Source of the DNA: Paenibacillus sp. 37
GTDB lineage: Bacteria; Bacillota; Bacilli; Paenibacillales; Paenibacillaceae
DNA: 64,000 bases
Assembly (NCBI RefSeq): GCF_008386395.1
Contig: NZ_CP043761.1
Coordinates: 4,340,001-4,404,000, forward strand
Reading direction: 5' to 3'
Both the position numbers and the translations under genes were made by a program. The notes below the pieces were generated by a model. It saw nothing but the letters and a program-made list of their open reading frames with translations, searched no databases and was not told the origin of the DNA. Shown here one piece after another: positions 1-9,311 of this stretch (position 1 is its first letter; every line of letters starts with the position of its first letter).

Positions 1-83
1 GATGACAGGATAACCCATACCATGAAACCAAGAACCAGACTTGCGGTTTGCAAGGGCAGTTGAACCTTTCCTTTATGTTGCAT
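1..83 (-). CDS. narK: Nitrate/nitrite MFS transporter NarK, 5' end only
   Basis: Only the first 27 codons are in the window; the gene continues beyond base 1. The ATG directly follows the narI stop (TAAATG), and a GGAAAGGG ribosome binding site lies inside the end of narI. The start reads MQHKGKVQLPLQTASLVLGF and runs into a hydrophobic helix, the usual beginning of the nitrate/nitrite porter family of Bacillales. Its place as last gene of a moaA-narGHJI operon supports a role in nitrate import or nitrite export across the cytoplasmic membrane. Identity rests on the N-terminus and context; another MFS protein is possible. Confidence 0.72.
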   Translation of the reverse strand, partial: MQHKGKVQLPLQTASLVLGFMVWVILS

Positions 84-809
84 TTACATCGCCCTTTCCT
101 TTTTTTGTTCCTGATTCGGATACACAGCTCCATCTCTTCTGCGATACAACACATAACTGCGTTTCAGATAACCCAGTGGCATACTTAACATGTGAACCAG
201 ACGAGTAAATGGAAACACGCAGTACAGTACAAAGGTAAGCAGAATGTGTACTTTGAAATTCAGCGGTACCGTCTGCATCAGAACCGGATCAGGCTGGAAT
301 ACGATCAGACCGCGCAACCATGGATTAATCGTTGTTCGATAGTCGAAACCTGTGTGATTCACCGCATTGGCCGAGGTCGCTAGTATCCCGGTGACAACGA
401 CAATGATCAACATGACAAGGGCCAGCCAGTCCCCGATGCTGCTTGTTGCCCGCACCCGGCGAACAACATAACGGCGAACCAGTAGAATGACTGCACCTGC
501 AAATGCAATGATCCCCGCAGGCAGTCCTCCTGCGATAGCCATCAAGTGATATCCTTCATCACTGAGGCCGATCCAGCGATAGAACTCTACCGGAACAAGC
601 AAACCGGCAATATGTCCACAGATTACGGCGAATATTCCGATGTGAAAGAGTAAGCTGCCCCATTTTAACATGCGTTTCTCCAACATCTCACTGGACTTGG
701 ACGTCCAACTGAAGGGATTCGTCACATATCTCCAGATCGTTGCCGTAATACAGAAAACAATGACCATATAGGGAAGAGCGCCCCATAACAACAGTTCCAG
801 TGTACTCAC
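84..809 (-). CDS. narI: Respiratory nitrate reductase gamma subunit (cytochrome b)
   Basis: A 241-residue membrane subunit that takes electrons from menaquinol through two b haems and passes them to NarH. There are five hydrophobic segments. Histidines H56, H66, H188 and H206 sit where the four haem ligands of the family are found. The start is GTG, overlapping the narJ stop (GTGA), behind a strong GAGGAGGGGG ribosome binding site. Length is normal for the family. It is translationally coupled to narJ upstream and followed without gap by narK. Confidence 0.97.
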   Translation of the reverse strand: MSTLELLLWGALPYMVIVFCITATIWRYVTNPFSWTSKSSEMLEKRMLKWGSLLFHIGIFAVICGHIAGLLVPVEFYRWIGLSDEGYHLMAIAGGLPAGIIAFAGAVILLVRRYVVRRVRATSSIGDWLALVMLIIVVVTGILATSANAVNHTGFDYRTTINPWLRGLIVFQPDPVLMQTVPLNFKVHILLTFVLYCVFPFTRLVHMLSMPLGYLKRSYVLYRRRDGAVYPNQEQKKERAM

Positions 810-1483
810 CGATTCCCCCTCCTCATCTGAGCCGCGATCTGCATAAGATCTTCAGGTTGTTGGTTAACTGCTTCTTCTTGTTTGGGTACATCAGGAGCTG
901 GAGGCTCAGGAATGACCTGTAACATCAGACTGAGCAATGGTCCATATGGGCTGTTCTGTCCGGTAATGCTCTCGGTCATCGTGACCAGAGCTTTATAGCA
1001 GCTGGAGAGCACACCCAAGGCATCTTCCTCAGGAGCCTCAGCCACAAATTCAAGCACCATAGGCAGATAATCCGGCAACTCACTTACTTCCATATAAAAT
1101 CCTGCAGCTTCATATCTGCGTTTCAATTCAATCAGAGCCGGGCCCCGATCCCGCTCATCGCCATGAAGAACATACGTGAGATAGAGGTTACACTTTTTAT
1201 CAAAATCGAATGTACGAACATAGGCATCCTGCCACTCAATCGAGCTTACTGCCTGTGCTTCATCTACAAATGTCAGCAAGATCTGGTTCACCGTCTCATC
1301 GGAAATGGACTGTATAGCTTCCTTCACTCCCTGCAGCCCTTCTCTCCACACTGTATCGGGATATTGCAACAGATAGGAGATCAGTTTACAGACCATTCTT
1401 CTTGTATTCGTATCGTAAACCAGAGCCTGACCTGTTCCTTCATTGAGTTCGATCGTCATCGTTGTCGTTGTCTCCTCTCCCAT
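806..1483 (-). CDS. narJ: Nitrate reductase assembly chaperone NarJ
   Basis: NarJ is a cytoplasmic TorD-like chaperone that holds apo-NarGH, allows molybdenum cofactor insertion and then membrane docking on NarI; it is not part of the final enzyme. The helical protein contains the typical region LISYLLQYPD near the N-terminus and the YVLHGDERDRG segment of the family. The start is uncertain. The ATG at 1483 overlaps the narH stop as TGATG and gives 225 residues. The ATG at 1459 has a better GGAGAGGAG site in front. The C-terminal 30 or so residues are Pro/Glu-rich and poorly conserved in such proteins. Confidence 0.9.
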   Translation of the reverse strand: MGEETTTTMTIELNEGTGQALVYDTNTRRMVCKLISYLLQYPDTVWREGLQGVKEAIQSISDETVNQILLTFVDEAQAVSSIEWQDAYVRTFDFDKKCNLYLTYVLHGDERDRGPALIELKRRYEAAGFYMEVSELPDYLPMVLEFVAEAPEEDALGVLSSCYKALVTMTESITGQNSPYGPLLSLMLQVIPEPPAPDVPKQEEAVNQQPEDLMQIAAQMRRGNR

Positions 1484-2952
1484 CAGAATACTCCGCAAGA
1501 ACCTGGCCCCCCTGCAAAATCAAGTCCGCAGTTGCCCTGTTCGCTGAAGAGATCTTCCACTTCCTCACGGTGAGCTGGCGGGATGACAAAACGGTCATTG
1601 TATTTCGCAATAGCGAGCAGTCGGTACATGTCCTCCACTTCCTGAGCATCCATGCCTACTCTTTCCAGTAATTCCGATTCACTGGTCTTGCCCGTCTGCT
1701 GGTTACGCATGTGAATGCGCATAACTGCCATTTTTCGCAGTACTTCACGGATTCGATCCGTATCTCCTGCCGTAAGCAGATTGGCCAAATATTCCACTGG
1801 AATACGCATGTTATCAATCGCCGGGAAAATATCATTGGCCTCCAGCGAACTTCCCTGTCCCTCTACCCGATTGGTAATCGGGCTAAGCGGTGGAATGTAC
1901 CATACCATTGGCATGGTGCGGTATTCTGGGTGAAGCGGGAGCGCAATTTTCCAGTCAATAACCATTTTATAAATAGGGGACTGTTGCGCTGCAATAATCC
2001 AATCCTCTGGAATTCCGGCCTCGCGCGCTTCGCGAATCACCTCAGGGTCATTCGGATCAAGGAAAATATCCATCTGGGATTCATAGAGATCCTGATCATT
2101 TTCAACCGAAGCAGCGGCTTCAACACGGTCTGCATCATACAGCATCAGGCCGATATAACGGATACGTCCCACACAGGTTTCGGAACAGATCGTTGGTAGA
2201 CCCGCTTCAATCCGTGGGAAACAAAGAGTACATTTCTCGGCTTTGTTTGTCTGCCAGTTGAAATAGACTTTTTTGTAAGGACAGCTCGACACACAGAATC
2301 TCCATGCGCGGCATGCATTTTGGTCGACCAGTACAATGCCGTCTTCTTCCCGTTTGTACATCGCTCCGGAAGGACAGGAGGATACACAGGCCGGGTTGAG
2401 ACAGTGTTCACAGATCCGTGGCAGGTACATCATAAATACCTGTTCAAAATCCATTTTGATTGAGGCTTCGACACCCTTCATATTGGGATCTTCCATCCCC
2501 GTTACATGGGCACCTGCCAGATCGTCTTCCCAGTTCGGACCCCACTCCAGATTCATATATTCACCCGTAATCTGGGATTTCGGTCTTGCTACAGGCTGAT
2601 GTTTTTTCTCCGGACTGTTCGTCAGTTTCTCATACTCGTATGTCCATGGCTCGTAATAATCATCAATGGTAGGCTGATCCGGATTATGGAAAATGTTAAG
2701 CAAGCGTCTTGCCCTTGTGCCGGACTTCAATTCCAGTTTGCCATTCTTCATCTCCCAGCCACCGCGATAACGCTCCTGGTCCTCCCATTGTTTTGGATAA
2801 CCGACCCCTGGCTTGGTCTCCACATTGTTCCAGTACATATATTCTGCACCTGGACGATTAGTCCAGGTGTTTTTGCACGTTACACTACATGTATGGCACC
2901 CTATGCATTTGTCCAGATTCATGACCATACTGACTTGTGCTTTAATCTTCAA
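1483..2952 (-). CDS. narH: Respiratory nitrate reductase beta subunit (Fe-S)
   Basis: A 489-residue electron-transfer subunit carrying four Fe-S clusters between NarI haems and NarG. The first Cys group is C16-x2-C19-x2-C22-x3-C26. A second set follows around the CEHCLNPAC and CRAWRFCVSSCP segments; the Trp in CRAW replaces one Cys, as expected for the 3Fe-4S cluster of this family. The start is TTG, chosen because GGAGG lies nine bases upstream and the resulting MKIKAQV N-terminus matches the family. It overlaps the end of narG by 11 bases, so translation is coupled. Confidence 0.97.
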   Translation of the reverse strand: MKIKAQVSMVMNLDKCIGCHTCSVTCKNTWTNRPGAEYMYWNNVETKPGVGYPKQWEDQERYRGGWEMKNGKLELKSGTRARRLLNIFHNPDQPTIDDYYEPWTYEYEKLTNSPEKKHQPVARPKSQITGEYMNLEWGPNWEDDLAGAHVTGMEDPNMKGVEASIKMDFEQVFMMYLPRICEHCLNPACVSSCPSGAMYKREEDGIVLVDQNACRAWRFCVSSCPYKKVYFNWQTNKAEKCTLCFPRIEAGLPTICSETCVGRIRYIGLMLYDADRVEAAASVENDQDLYESQMDIFLDPNDPEVIREAREAGIPEDWIIAAQQSPIYKMVIDWKIALPLHPEYRTMPMVWYIPPLSPITNRVEGQGSSLEANDIFPAIDNMRIPVEYLANLLTAGDTDRIREVLRKMAVMRIHMRNQQTGKTSESELLERVGMDAQEVEDMYRLLAIAKYNDRFVIPPAHREEVEDLFSEQGNCGLDFAGGPGSCGVF

Positions 2953-5900
2953 GCCAATCCACCTCCTGCAGTTTTCTTATGATGACATTGAGGTCACGCT
3001 GGTTACCTGTCGGGCCATAGTAGTTGAAGCCATAACTTAACTGGGCATAACCACCGATCATATGTGTTGGCTTCACATGAATACGTGTCGGACTGTTATG
3101 TGTACCCCCACGTGTCTGTGATATTTTGGTACCCGGAACGTTAATGTGACGGTCCTGAGCATGATACATGAATGCCATGCCGCGAGGAATACGGTGTGTT
3201 ACTACGGCTCTGGCAACGACTACCCCGTTACGGTTGAAACATTCGATCCAGTCGTTGTCGACCAGTCCGGCTTCTTCTGCATCTTCGTAGTTCATCCAGA
3301 TTGTTGGGCCACCTCGGAACAACGTCAGCATCGGCAGCGCATCATAGTACATACTGTGGATTGACCACTTGTTATGCGGTGTCAGGTAATTCAGGACAAT
3401 TTCTTTGCCACCTTCGATCGGACGTTTGCTGTTCGGATGGAACGGCGTATGCTTCAACACAGGTTTAAATGTCGCTAATGTCTCTCCGAACTCACGGAGC
3501 ATCGCATGATCAATATAGAACTGCTGTCTGCCGGTCAATGTACGCCATGGAATCAGGCGCTCCACATTGGTGGTGAATGGCGAATATCGGCGTCCGCCTT
3601 TTTCAGATCCGCTGAATGCAGGCGAGGTAATGACCGTTTTCGGTTTGGAAGTGATCTCGTCAAATGTAAAACATTCCTCAGACCGTTCCTCAGCCAAATC
3701 TTTCAGATGTAATGCCGTTTTCTGTTCCAGCGCTTCCCACGCACGTACGGCCATCTTGCCATTCGTTGTACTGGACAAGGTCAGAATGGCCTCCGCAACA
3801 TTGCGGTCGGTGCTCAGATCCGGACATCCTTGTCCAACGCCATCTTTACGGTGCACGCCCAGAATACCCTTGAGTTTTTCATACTCTTCACTAGCAGACC
3901 AGGATATGCCTTTGGTACCGATTGGTTTATCCTTCACCACAGGTCCTAGACTGATCATTTTGTTATATACGGCAGCATAGTCACGTTCCACGACCTGAAT
4001 ATGTGGCATCGTTTTACCCGGGATTGCTTCACATTCTCCCGCACTCCAGTCTTTGATCTCTCCGTACGGTTGAGCAAGCTCATCCGGTGAATCATGCAAG
4101 AGCGGTGTAGCAATGATCTCCTTCTGCGGCCCATCGAATTGCTGCGCAGCCATCTCGGAGAATACACGTGCGATTTCCTTGAAGGTATCCCAGTCGGAAC
4201 GGGATTCCCACTGCGCGGCTACCGCCGGATTGAATGGATGAACGAACGGATGCATATCCGTACTGCTCAGATCGCTTTTCTCATACCAGGTCGCTGCTGG
4301 CAGCACAATATCGGAATACATCGCTGTTCCTGCCATACGGAAATCCATATTGATCATCAGATCAAGCTTGCCTTCCGGTGCCTCATCCACCCACTCCACA
4401 TGTTCTGGGCGCAATCCATGATCGTCATCGTTCAACAATCCGTTCGTAGCACCGAGTAGATGCTTGAGGAAATACTCATGTCCTTTGCCAGAACTTGAGA
4501 TCAGATTTGCTCTCCAGACAAATAGCACACGTGGGAAGTTCGCCGGATCATCCGGTTGCTCGATCGAGAACTTCAGATTTTTGTTCTGTAACTCGGAAGC
4601 AACATAAGCACCAATCTCTTCCTTCGTCGTTGCTCCGGCCTGCAATGCATCCTGATGCAGATCAATCGAGTTGCGATTGAATTGTGGATAGGATGGAAGC
4701 CAGCCCATACGAGCAGCCATCACATTATAATCGGCTACATGCTGGAACCGGGGTTCACCTTCAAGCGCCGAAGTCAACTCTTCGACTTGGGTCTCCTCGT
4801 ATCTCCATTGATCTGTTGCAAAGTAGAAGAAGGATGTTCCGTTCTGCAGACGTGCAGGTCCGGTCCAGTCACGAGCAAAGGCAATCGTTTGCCAGCCTTC
4901 AGCCGGACGCAATTTTTCTTGACCGACATAATGGGCCCAGCCTCCACCATTCACACCCTGACAGCCAGTCATCAGAATTAGGTTAATTATTGCGCGATAG
5001 ATAACGTCGGAGTTGTACCAGTGATTAATACCTGCTCCCATGATGATCATGGACCGACCTTGGGTATCGATGGCATTCTGTGCAAACTCACGGGCAATCT
5101 GCGTAACCGTTTCTTGATCTACACCGGTAATTTTCTCTTGCCATGCAGGGGTAAACGGTTTTTCCTGCGGTTCATGCAAGATGTCGTCTCCACGGTTAAT
5201 ACGTACACTCAACTGTTCTCCATTAGTGACAACTTCTGTTGAATCCGCAGAGCGGGTCATTTCTCGTTCGACTCCGTACTTCGCAAGCACAAGATCATAT
5301 ACGGCTGTGACCATGATCCATCGATCCTCAAGCCATATTCGACGTACAGGAATCTGACGTTGCATGATATGTTTACCTTCGTCATCAAAGTAGGGCAGTT
5401 GAATGGTGACGAGGTCGTGGTGAACACCGAGCAAGGATAATCTTGGATCAATCGGCTCACCGTTCTCTACGTGTTCCATTTTGAGATTCCATGTGCCTTC
5501 TTCGCCCCAACGGAAGCCCAAACTTCCTTTTGGCATGGCATAGGTTCCACTGTTTTCATCATATACAAGCGTTTTCCAAGCCATATTATTGCCTGTGATG
5601 CCCAGATCTTCCCCAACGAGAAATCTGCCTGCTGTGTGTACGCCATCTTTTTCTTCTACAATCAGCAGATTTGGAAAATCAGTATACTGTTTGGCATATT
5701 GCATGAAATAGTCCGTAGGTTTTTCAATGTAAAACTCTTTTAGAATGACATGGCCCATAGCCATCGCCAGAGCGCCGTCCGTCCCTTGTTTTACCGACAT
5801 CCACGTATCTGCGAATTTCACATACTCCGCATAGTCCGGGCTGATGGATACCACTTTTGTTCCCCGATAACGTGCTTCAGCCAGGAAGTGGGCATCCGGT

Positions 5901-6694
5901 GTCCGCGTCATTGGCAGATTCGAGCCCCATACCAGAATGTATCCCGAGTTGTACCAGTCACTGCTCTCCGGTACGTCCGTTTGATCACCCCAGATCTGAG
6001 GTGAAGCCGGTGGTAGATCCGCATACCAGTCGTAGAAACTGAGCAATGGTGATCCCATCAAGGATAAGAACCGTGATCCTGCTGCATAACTGACCATCGA
6101 CATGGCAGGAATCGGTGAGAAACCAATAATTCGGTCGGGTCCGTATTCTTTGATCGTATGAATCAAAGAAGCTGCAATAATCTGTGTAACTTCTCCCCAA
6201 GACGCACGAACCAATCCACCTTTACCACGTACGGATTTATATCTTTTTACTTTTGCAGGATCATCCGCAATGCTGGACCACGCTTGGACCGGGTCACCAT
6301 GTGTCTGAAGTGCATCACGCCACATATCCAGCAGCGCACCACGTACGTAGGGATGTTTGACACGCAGTGGACTGTACAAATACCATGAAAAGCTCGCTCC
6401 ACGCGGGCATCCCCGTGGTTCAAATTCCGGCATATCCGGTCCAGTTGAAGGATAATCGGTTGCCTGCGTTTCCCAGGTCACAATGCCATCCTTTACATAG
6501 ATCTGCCAGCTGCATGATCCGGTACAATTGACTCCGTGTGTGGAACGTACCACTTTGTCATGCTGCCAGCGGCGGCGATAGACATCTTCCCAGTCCCGAT
6601 TAACCGGGGACATTTCACTCCAGCCCTCCGCACTTTTTTCACGTTTGGCAAAATATTTGAGTTTGCCCATCCAGGGCATGCTTTTGTTACTCAT
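2942..6694 (-). CDS. narG: Respiratory nitrate reductase alpha subunit (catalytic)
   Basis: A 1250-residue cytoplasmic catalytic subunit that reduces nitrate to nitrite at a bis-MGD molybdenum centre. The N-terminal FS0 cluster motif is H53-x3-C57-x3-C61-x34-C96; having His in place of the first Cys is typical of membrane-bound NarG. The molybdopterin oxidoreductase domain and the C-terminal molybdopterin dinucleotide-binding domain follow at family length. No twin-arginine signal is seen, consistent with a cytoplasm-facing enzyme. The ATG has GGGAGG eight bases upstream. It is preceded by moaA 58 bp away in the same operon. Confidence 0.98.
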   Translation of the reverse strand: MSNKSMPWMGKLKYFAKREKSAEGWSEMSPVNRDWEDVYRRRWQHDKVVRSTHGVNCTGSCSWQIYVKDGIVTWETQATDYPSTGPDMPEFEPRGCPRGASFSWYLYSPLRVKHPYVRGALLDMWRDALQTHGDPVQAWSSIADDPAKVKRYKSVRGKGGLVRASWGEVTQIIAASLIHTIKEYGPDRIIGFSPIPAMSMVSYAAGSRFLSLMGSPLLSFYDWYADLPPASPQIWGDQTDVPESSDWYNSGYILVWGSNLPMTRTPDAHFLAEARYRGTKVVSISPDYAEYVKFADTWMSVKQGTDGALAMAMGHVILKEFYIEKPTDYFMQYAKQYTDFPNLLIVEEKDGVHTAGRFLVGEDLGITGNNMAWKTLVYDENSGTYAMPKGSLGFRWGEEGTWNLKMEHVENGEPIDPRLSLLGVHHDLVTIQLPYFDDEGKHIMQRQIPVRRIWLEDRWIMVTAVYDLVLAKYGVEREMTRSADSTEVVTNGEQLSVRINRGDDILHEPQEKPFTPAWQEKITGVDQETVTQIAREFAQNAIDTQGRSMIIMGAGINHWYNSDVIYRAIINLILMTGCQGVNGGGWAHYVGQEKLRPAEGWQTIAFARDWTGPARLQNGTSFFYFATDQWRYEETQVEELTSALEGEPRFQHVADYNVMAARMGWLPSYPQFNRNSIDLHQDALQAGATTKEEIGAYVASELQNKNLKFSIEQPDDPANFPRVLFVWRANLISSSGKGHEYFLKHLLGATNGLLNDDDHGLRPEHVEWVDEAPEGKLDLMINMDFRMAGTAMYSDIVLPAATWYEKSDLSSTDMHPFVHPFNPAVAAQWESRSDWDTFKEIARVFSEMAAQQFDGPQKEIIATPLLHDSPDELAQPYGEIKDWSAGECEAIPGKTMPHIQVVERDYAAVYNKMISLGPVVKDKPIGTKGISWSASEEYEKLKGILGVHRKDGVGQGCPDLSTDRNVAEAILTLSSTTNGKMAVRAWEALEQKTALHLKDLAEERSEECFTFDEITSKPKTVITSPAFSGSEKGGRRYSPFTTNVERLIPWRTLTGRQQFYIDHAMLREFGETLATFKPVLKHTPFHPNSKRPIEGGKEIVLNYLTPHNKWSIHSMYYDALPMLTLFRGGPTIWMNYEDAEEAGLVDNDWIECFNRNGVVVARAVVTHRIPRGMAFMYHAQDRHINVPGTKISQTRGGTHNSPTRIHVKPTHMIGGYAQLSYGFNYYGPTGNQRDLNVIIRKLQEVDWLED

Positions 6695-6752
6695 TGTTGT
6701 CCTCCCACAAATGTGACCTGTTAATGCAAGTCTGAATCTTGAACTGCGGTTG

Positions 6753-7754
6753 CTAACCTCCGATTTGCGACATATTTCGCAACGTTGGCGTGCCGTCGAT
6801 CTGTTGCCCGTTTAAGGCTTTTACCATGTCATGGGTTTCGGGTTTGGCTCCGAGTGCCTTGTAAAATAAGCCCTGAACCGCCTTGTCATCACCTACGAGT
6901 GGACGAACATTGAACTCATCCGACCAGTAGAGACAAGGTTTGATATTTCCGTCTGCCGTCAGCCTGAGTCGATTGCAATTTCCGCAGAAATGACTGCTGA
7001 CCGGATGGATCAGACCAAAGGTTCCAGCAGCTCCCTTTATGCGGTAACTATCTGCGGGACCATTGCCGTAAACTTCACCACAGCTTTCGTAGTTCCATGA
7101 TGCTCCGCATGTTTCCAGCACATGTTCGAGTGGTAGATATCCTGATCTCCAGCCATCACCACTGTCACCTATAGGCATGTACTCGATAAAACGAATATGA
7201 ATGGGTTCATCCCGGGTCATCCTCAGAAAGTCTTCCACTTCATCGTCGTTCACGCCTTTCATCAGCACCACGTTCAGCTTGATCGGATGAAATCCAGCCT
7301 TTTGACTGGCTTTAATGCCATCCAGCACACGCTGCACCTTGCCGCCCCGGGTAATGCTTGCGAATCGTTCTGGCTTCAAAGAATCCAGGCTTATGTTCAC
7401 CCGTGTTAGCCCCGCAGCCTTCAGCAGATCCGCATAGGCTGCCAAATAGATGCCATTGGTTGTCAATGCGATATCTTCAATTCCTGGAATGGCGGACAAC
7501 ATGGCAATCAGTTGATCCAGACCCTTGCGAACAAGAGGCTCCCCTCCAGTTAAACGCAATTTCCTAATGCCTAATGGAGCAAGCGCCTTAACGATGGACG
7601 TGATTTCTTCATAGGACAGGATTCGTTCTGTCGGTTCAAACTGCATTCCTTCCTCCGGCATACAATACACACAGCGGAGATTACAGCGATCCGTAACCGA
7701 AATTCTTAAGTAATCATGTATTCTTCCAAATGGGTCCATTAATTTCGATTCCAT
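6753..7754 (-). CDS. moaA: GTP 3',8-cyclase MoaA (molybdenum cofactor step 1)
   Basis: A 333-residue radical-SAM enzyme that, with MoaC, turns GTP into cyclic pyranopterin monophosphate, the first intermediate of molybdenum cofactor. C24-x3-C28-x2-C31 binds the SAM cluster; the second cluster motif CGNCNRLR with a later Cys lies at about residues 256-275; the protein ends in the conserved Gly-Gly. The start has AGGGAGG seven bases upstream. As the first gene of the nar operon it supplies cofactor to NarG exactly when that is made. No other moa gene is present in the window. Confidence 0.96.
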   Translation of the reverse strand: MESKLMDPFGRIHDYLRISVTDRCNLRCVYCMPEEGMQFEPTERILSYEEITSIVKALAPLGIRKLRLTGGEPLVRKGLDQLIAMLSAIPGIEDIALTTNGIYLAAYADLLKAAGLTRVNISLDSLKPERFASITRGGKVQRVLDGIKASQKAGFHPIKLNVVLMKGVNDDEVEDFLRMTRDEPIHIRFIEYMPIGDSGDGWRSGYLPLEHVLETCGASWNYESCGEVYGNGPADSYRIKGAAGTFGLIHPVSSHFCGNCNRLRLTADGNIKPCLYWSDEFNVRPLVGDDKAVQGLFYKALGAKPETHDMVKALNGQQIDGTPTLRNMSQIGG

Positions 7755-7835
7755 ACACGTACCTCCCTTCTCTAGGGTGCTGTCTTCACATCAGCCGAAG
7801 GAGGGAACATACTTCCTCTCATCGAGTGTCATCTT

Positions 7836-7885
7836 GACGCTAAATATAAGGATGTCTCGTTCGCTCAACTGTGCAAAATATCACA
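7836..7885 (-). promoter_or_regulatory. FNR-type promoter of the moaA-narGHJI-narK operon
   Basis: On the minus strand a TGTGA-N6-TCACA-like site with one mismatch (plus strand TGTGC-N6-TCACA, 7870-7885) is followed by a TATATT -10 element at 7843-7848. Centre-to-centre distance is 32 bp, which places the regulator site at about -41.5, the class II position of CRP/FNR activators. There is no good -35, as expected for an activator-dependent promoter. The predicted leader to moaA is about 80 nt. Site and geometry are seen; the FNR assignment is inferred from sequence and nitrate-respiration context. Confidence 0.78.
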
Positions 7886-7989
7886 AGAAGTGAAACATAG
7901 CGCACAAGTGCACATCTATATATGCTCCGTAACCCTTTTCCAAACAGGATTGTGGGCCAAATAAGGCAAAATTATGGCAAAAGGAAATG

Positions 7990-8039
7990 TGTGAGCAGGC
8001 TCACAAAGACCCCTCTTCACATTTTCTATAATCAAATTG
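7990..8039 (+). promoter_or_regulatory. FNR-type promoter of the DUF2249 / membrane oxidase-like operon
   Basis: A perfect TGTGA-N6-TCACA palindrome (7990-8005) is followed by a perfect TATAAT (8027-8032). Centre-to-centre distance is 32 bp, identical to the divergent nar promoter, so activation at about -41.5 is expected. GGAGG for the first gene is at 8061. The perfect half-sites suggest this side is the stronger FNR target. Confidence 0.82.
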
Positions 8040-8074
8040 CAACACCACACTATCCCTATTTGGAGGAATGACAC

Positions 8075-8308
8075 ATGAACACATATGCAGCAACTATTAA
8101 TGCCACGGAGTATCCACCGCATTTGAAACATAAAATTATCTTCGAAACGTTTGATCAGCTGCAACCGCAGGAATCCATGCTGCTTATTAATGATCACGAT
8201 CCAAAACCGCTACGATTCCAGTTCCAATCCACACATCCTGACGGCTTCAACTGGGAGTACATTGAACAGGGGCCTACAACGTTCCAGGTCAAAATCAGCA
8301 AATTATAG
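8075..8308 (+). CDS. DUF2249 domain protein (first gene of anaerobic operon)
   Basis: A 77-residue cytoplasmic protein made of a single DUF2249 domain. The LLINDHDPKPLRFQF stretch (about residues 36-50) is the domain's hallmark, with a TusA/SirA-like fold. DUF2249 proteins are often found beside haem, hemerythrin and nitric-oxide-related genes, but no enzymatic activity is established as far as I know. A GGAGG site lies nine bases upstream of the ATG. It is the first gene behind the FNR-type promoter, and two DUF2249 genes in one operon suggest they act together. Confidence 0.85.
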   Translation: MNTYAATINATEYPPHLKHKIIFETFDQLQPQESMLLINDHDPKPLRFQFQSTHPDGFNWEYIEQGPTTFQVKISKL

Positions 8309-8325
8309 ATTGGAGCTGAAGCGCT

Positions 8326-8700
8326 ATGGCGCACGTTGATATTATTGATGACACTACACTTCGCATCACGCTGCGGCTGGAAGATGCCACAACCATGATT
8401 CAAATGGCACAGCGTGAGCAAGTGGAATATGCACAAGAGATCATTACCATTTATGAAAAAATGCCTGTGTTCGAATATACTCATTTCTGTTTTTACGCCT
8501 ATGATAGTGCGAGACTTTTTGAGCGTGTGCTCGGAATGGATCCCAAAGCATATCTGTCCTTCTCCCTCGATGCGCCGGAGTCATTCTTCTATGCTCTGTA
8601 TGGTGGTATGGTAGCCCTGTATGAATCATCTCTACAGTTGGTACAGCAGGCGGATGTAGCTGGTGCAGGATTGGATGTGAACGCACATGTCTCCATCTGA
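8326..8700 (+). CDS. Unknown 124-aa protein between two DUF2249 genes
   Basis: I do not recognise a family. The protein is soluble, has no signal peptide or membrane helix, contains several aromatic residues (the FCFYAYDS stretch near residue 55) and one Cys, and looks mixed alpha/beta. It lies 17 bp after the first DUF2249 gene behind a GGAGC site, and overlaps the next gene by 14 bp. This packing shows that it belongs to the FNR-type operon. A small partner of the DUF2249 proteins or a cofactor carrier is possible but is guesswork. Confidence 0.75.
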   Translation: MAHVDIIDDTTLRITLRLEDATTMIQMAQREQVEYAQEIITIYEKMPVFEYTHFCFYAYDSARLFERVLGMDPKAYLSFSLDAPESFFYALYGGMVALYESSLQLVQQADVAGAGLDVNAHVSI

Positions 8701-9298
8701 AGTCCATATTGTTGAATTGGATGTGCGTTCTCATCTGAGTAAAAAGCTGGAGCCGTTTCAGTTGATCATGGACACGGTCAAAGGCCTTCAACATGAAGAT
8801 GTATTTGTACTACACGCTCCATTCAAACCAACGCCTCTGCTCGGTATTCTCAAAATGAAAGGGTACTCCAATTCATCAGAACGCAAGAGTTCAGATCACT
8901 GGGTCACCACATTTGTGCACAAAAAAAATAAAACCAGTGCAGATACCATATCTGCAGCGGTTTTATCCGGTACGCCCCCAAAGACTGAACTGGATTCGGT
9001 TTCAGGTGATACCTCATTTTCCTGCGAGGGCCGTCCAGAAGAAATTATTGTGGAAGCTGAGTTCAATCCATCTTCTCAGGCTCCAACCGTCGTACTTGAT
9101 AACCGGGGATTAGAACCACCTCAGCCGATGATGCGAACGCTTGCGGCACTGGAGCGTTGCAAGCCCGGGGATGTCGTGTTGATTCATAATGACCGTGTGC
9201 CTGTATTCTTGATTGAGGAACTTAACAATCTGGGTTGTCTCTACACAGTTGCAGATCAGGCGGATGGTACAGCCAAAGTGAGAATTGAAAAAGGGTAA
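8687..9298 (+). CDS. Tandem DUF2249 domain protein
   Basis: A 203-residue cytoplasmic protein with two DUF2249-like halves. The first (about 6-75) begins EVHIVELDVRSHL and contains HAPFKPTPLLGIL; the second (about 130-200) contains LDNRGLEPPQPMMRTL and VLIHNDRVPVFL. A hydrophilic Ser/Thr/Lys-rich linker joins them. It overlaps the preceding gene by 14 bp and is followed after 13 bp by the membrane protein gene, so expression is coupled. Role unknown; the context points to handling of a small reactive species or cofactor during nitrate respiration. Confidence 0.8.
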   Translation: MSPSEVHIVELDVRSHLSKKLEPFQLIMDTVKGLQHEDVFVLHAPFKPTPLLGILKMKGYSNSSERKSSDHWVTTFVHKKNKTSADTISAAVLSGTPPKTELDSVSGDTSFSCEGRPEEIIVEAEFNPSSQAPTVVLDNRGLEPPQPMMRTLAALERCKPGDVVLIHNDRVPVFLIEELNNLGCLYTVADQADGTAKVRIEKG

Positions 9299-9311
9299 GG
9301 AGGCGAAAGCC

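Noticed and set aside
7755..7835. Molybdenum-cofactor riboswitch in the moaA leader
   Set aside because: The predicted leader is only about 80 nt, and no suitable conserved fold was seen; FNR control explains the regulation.
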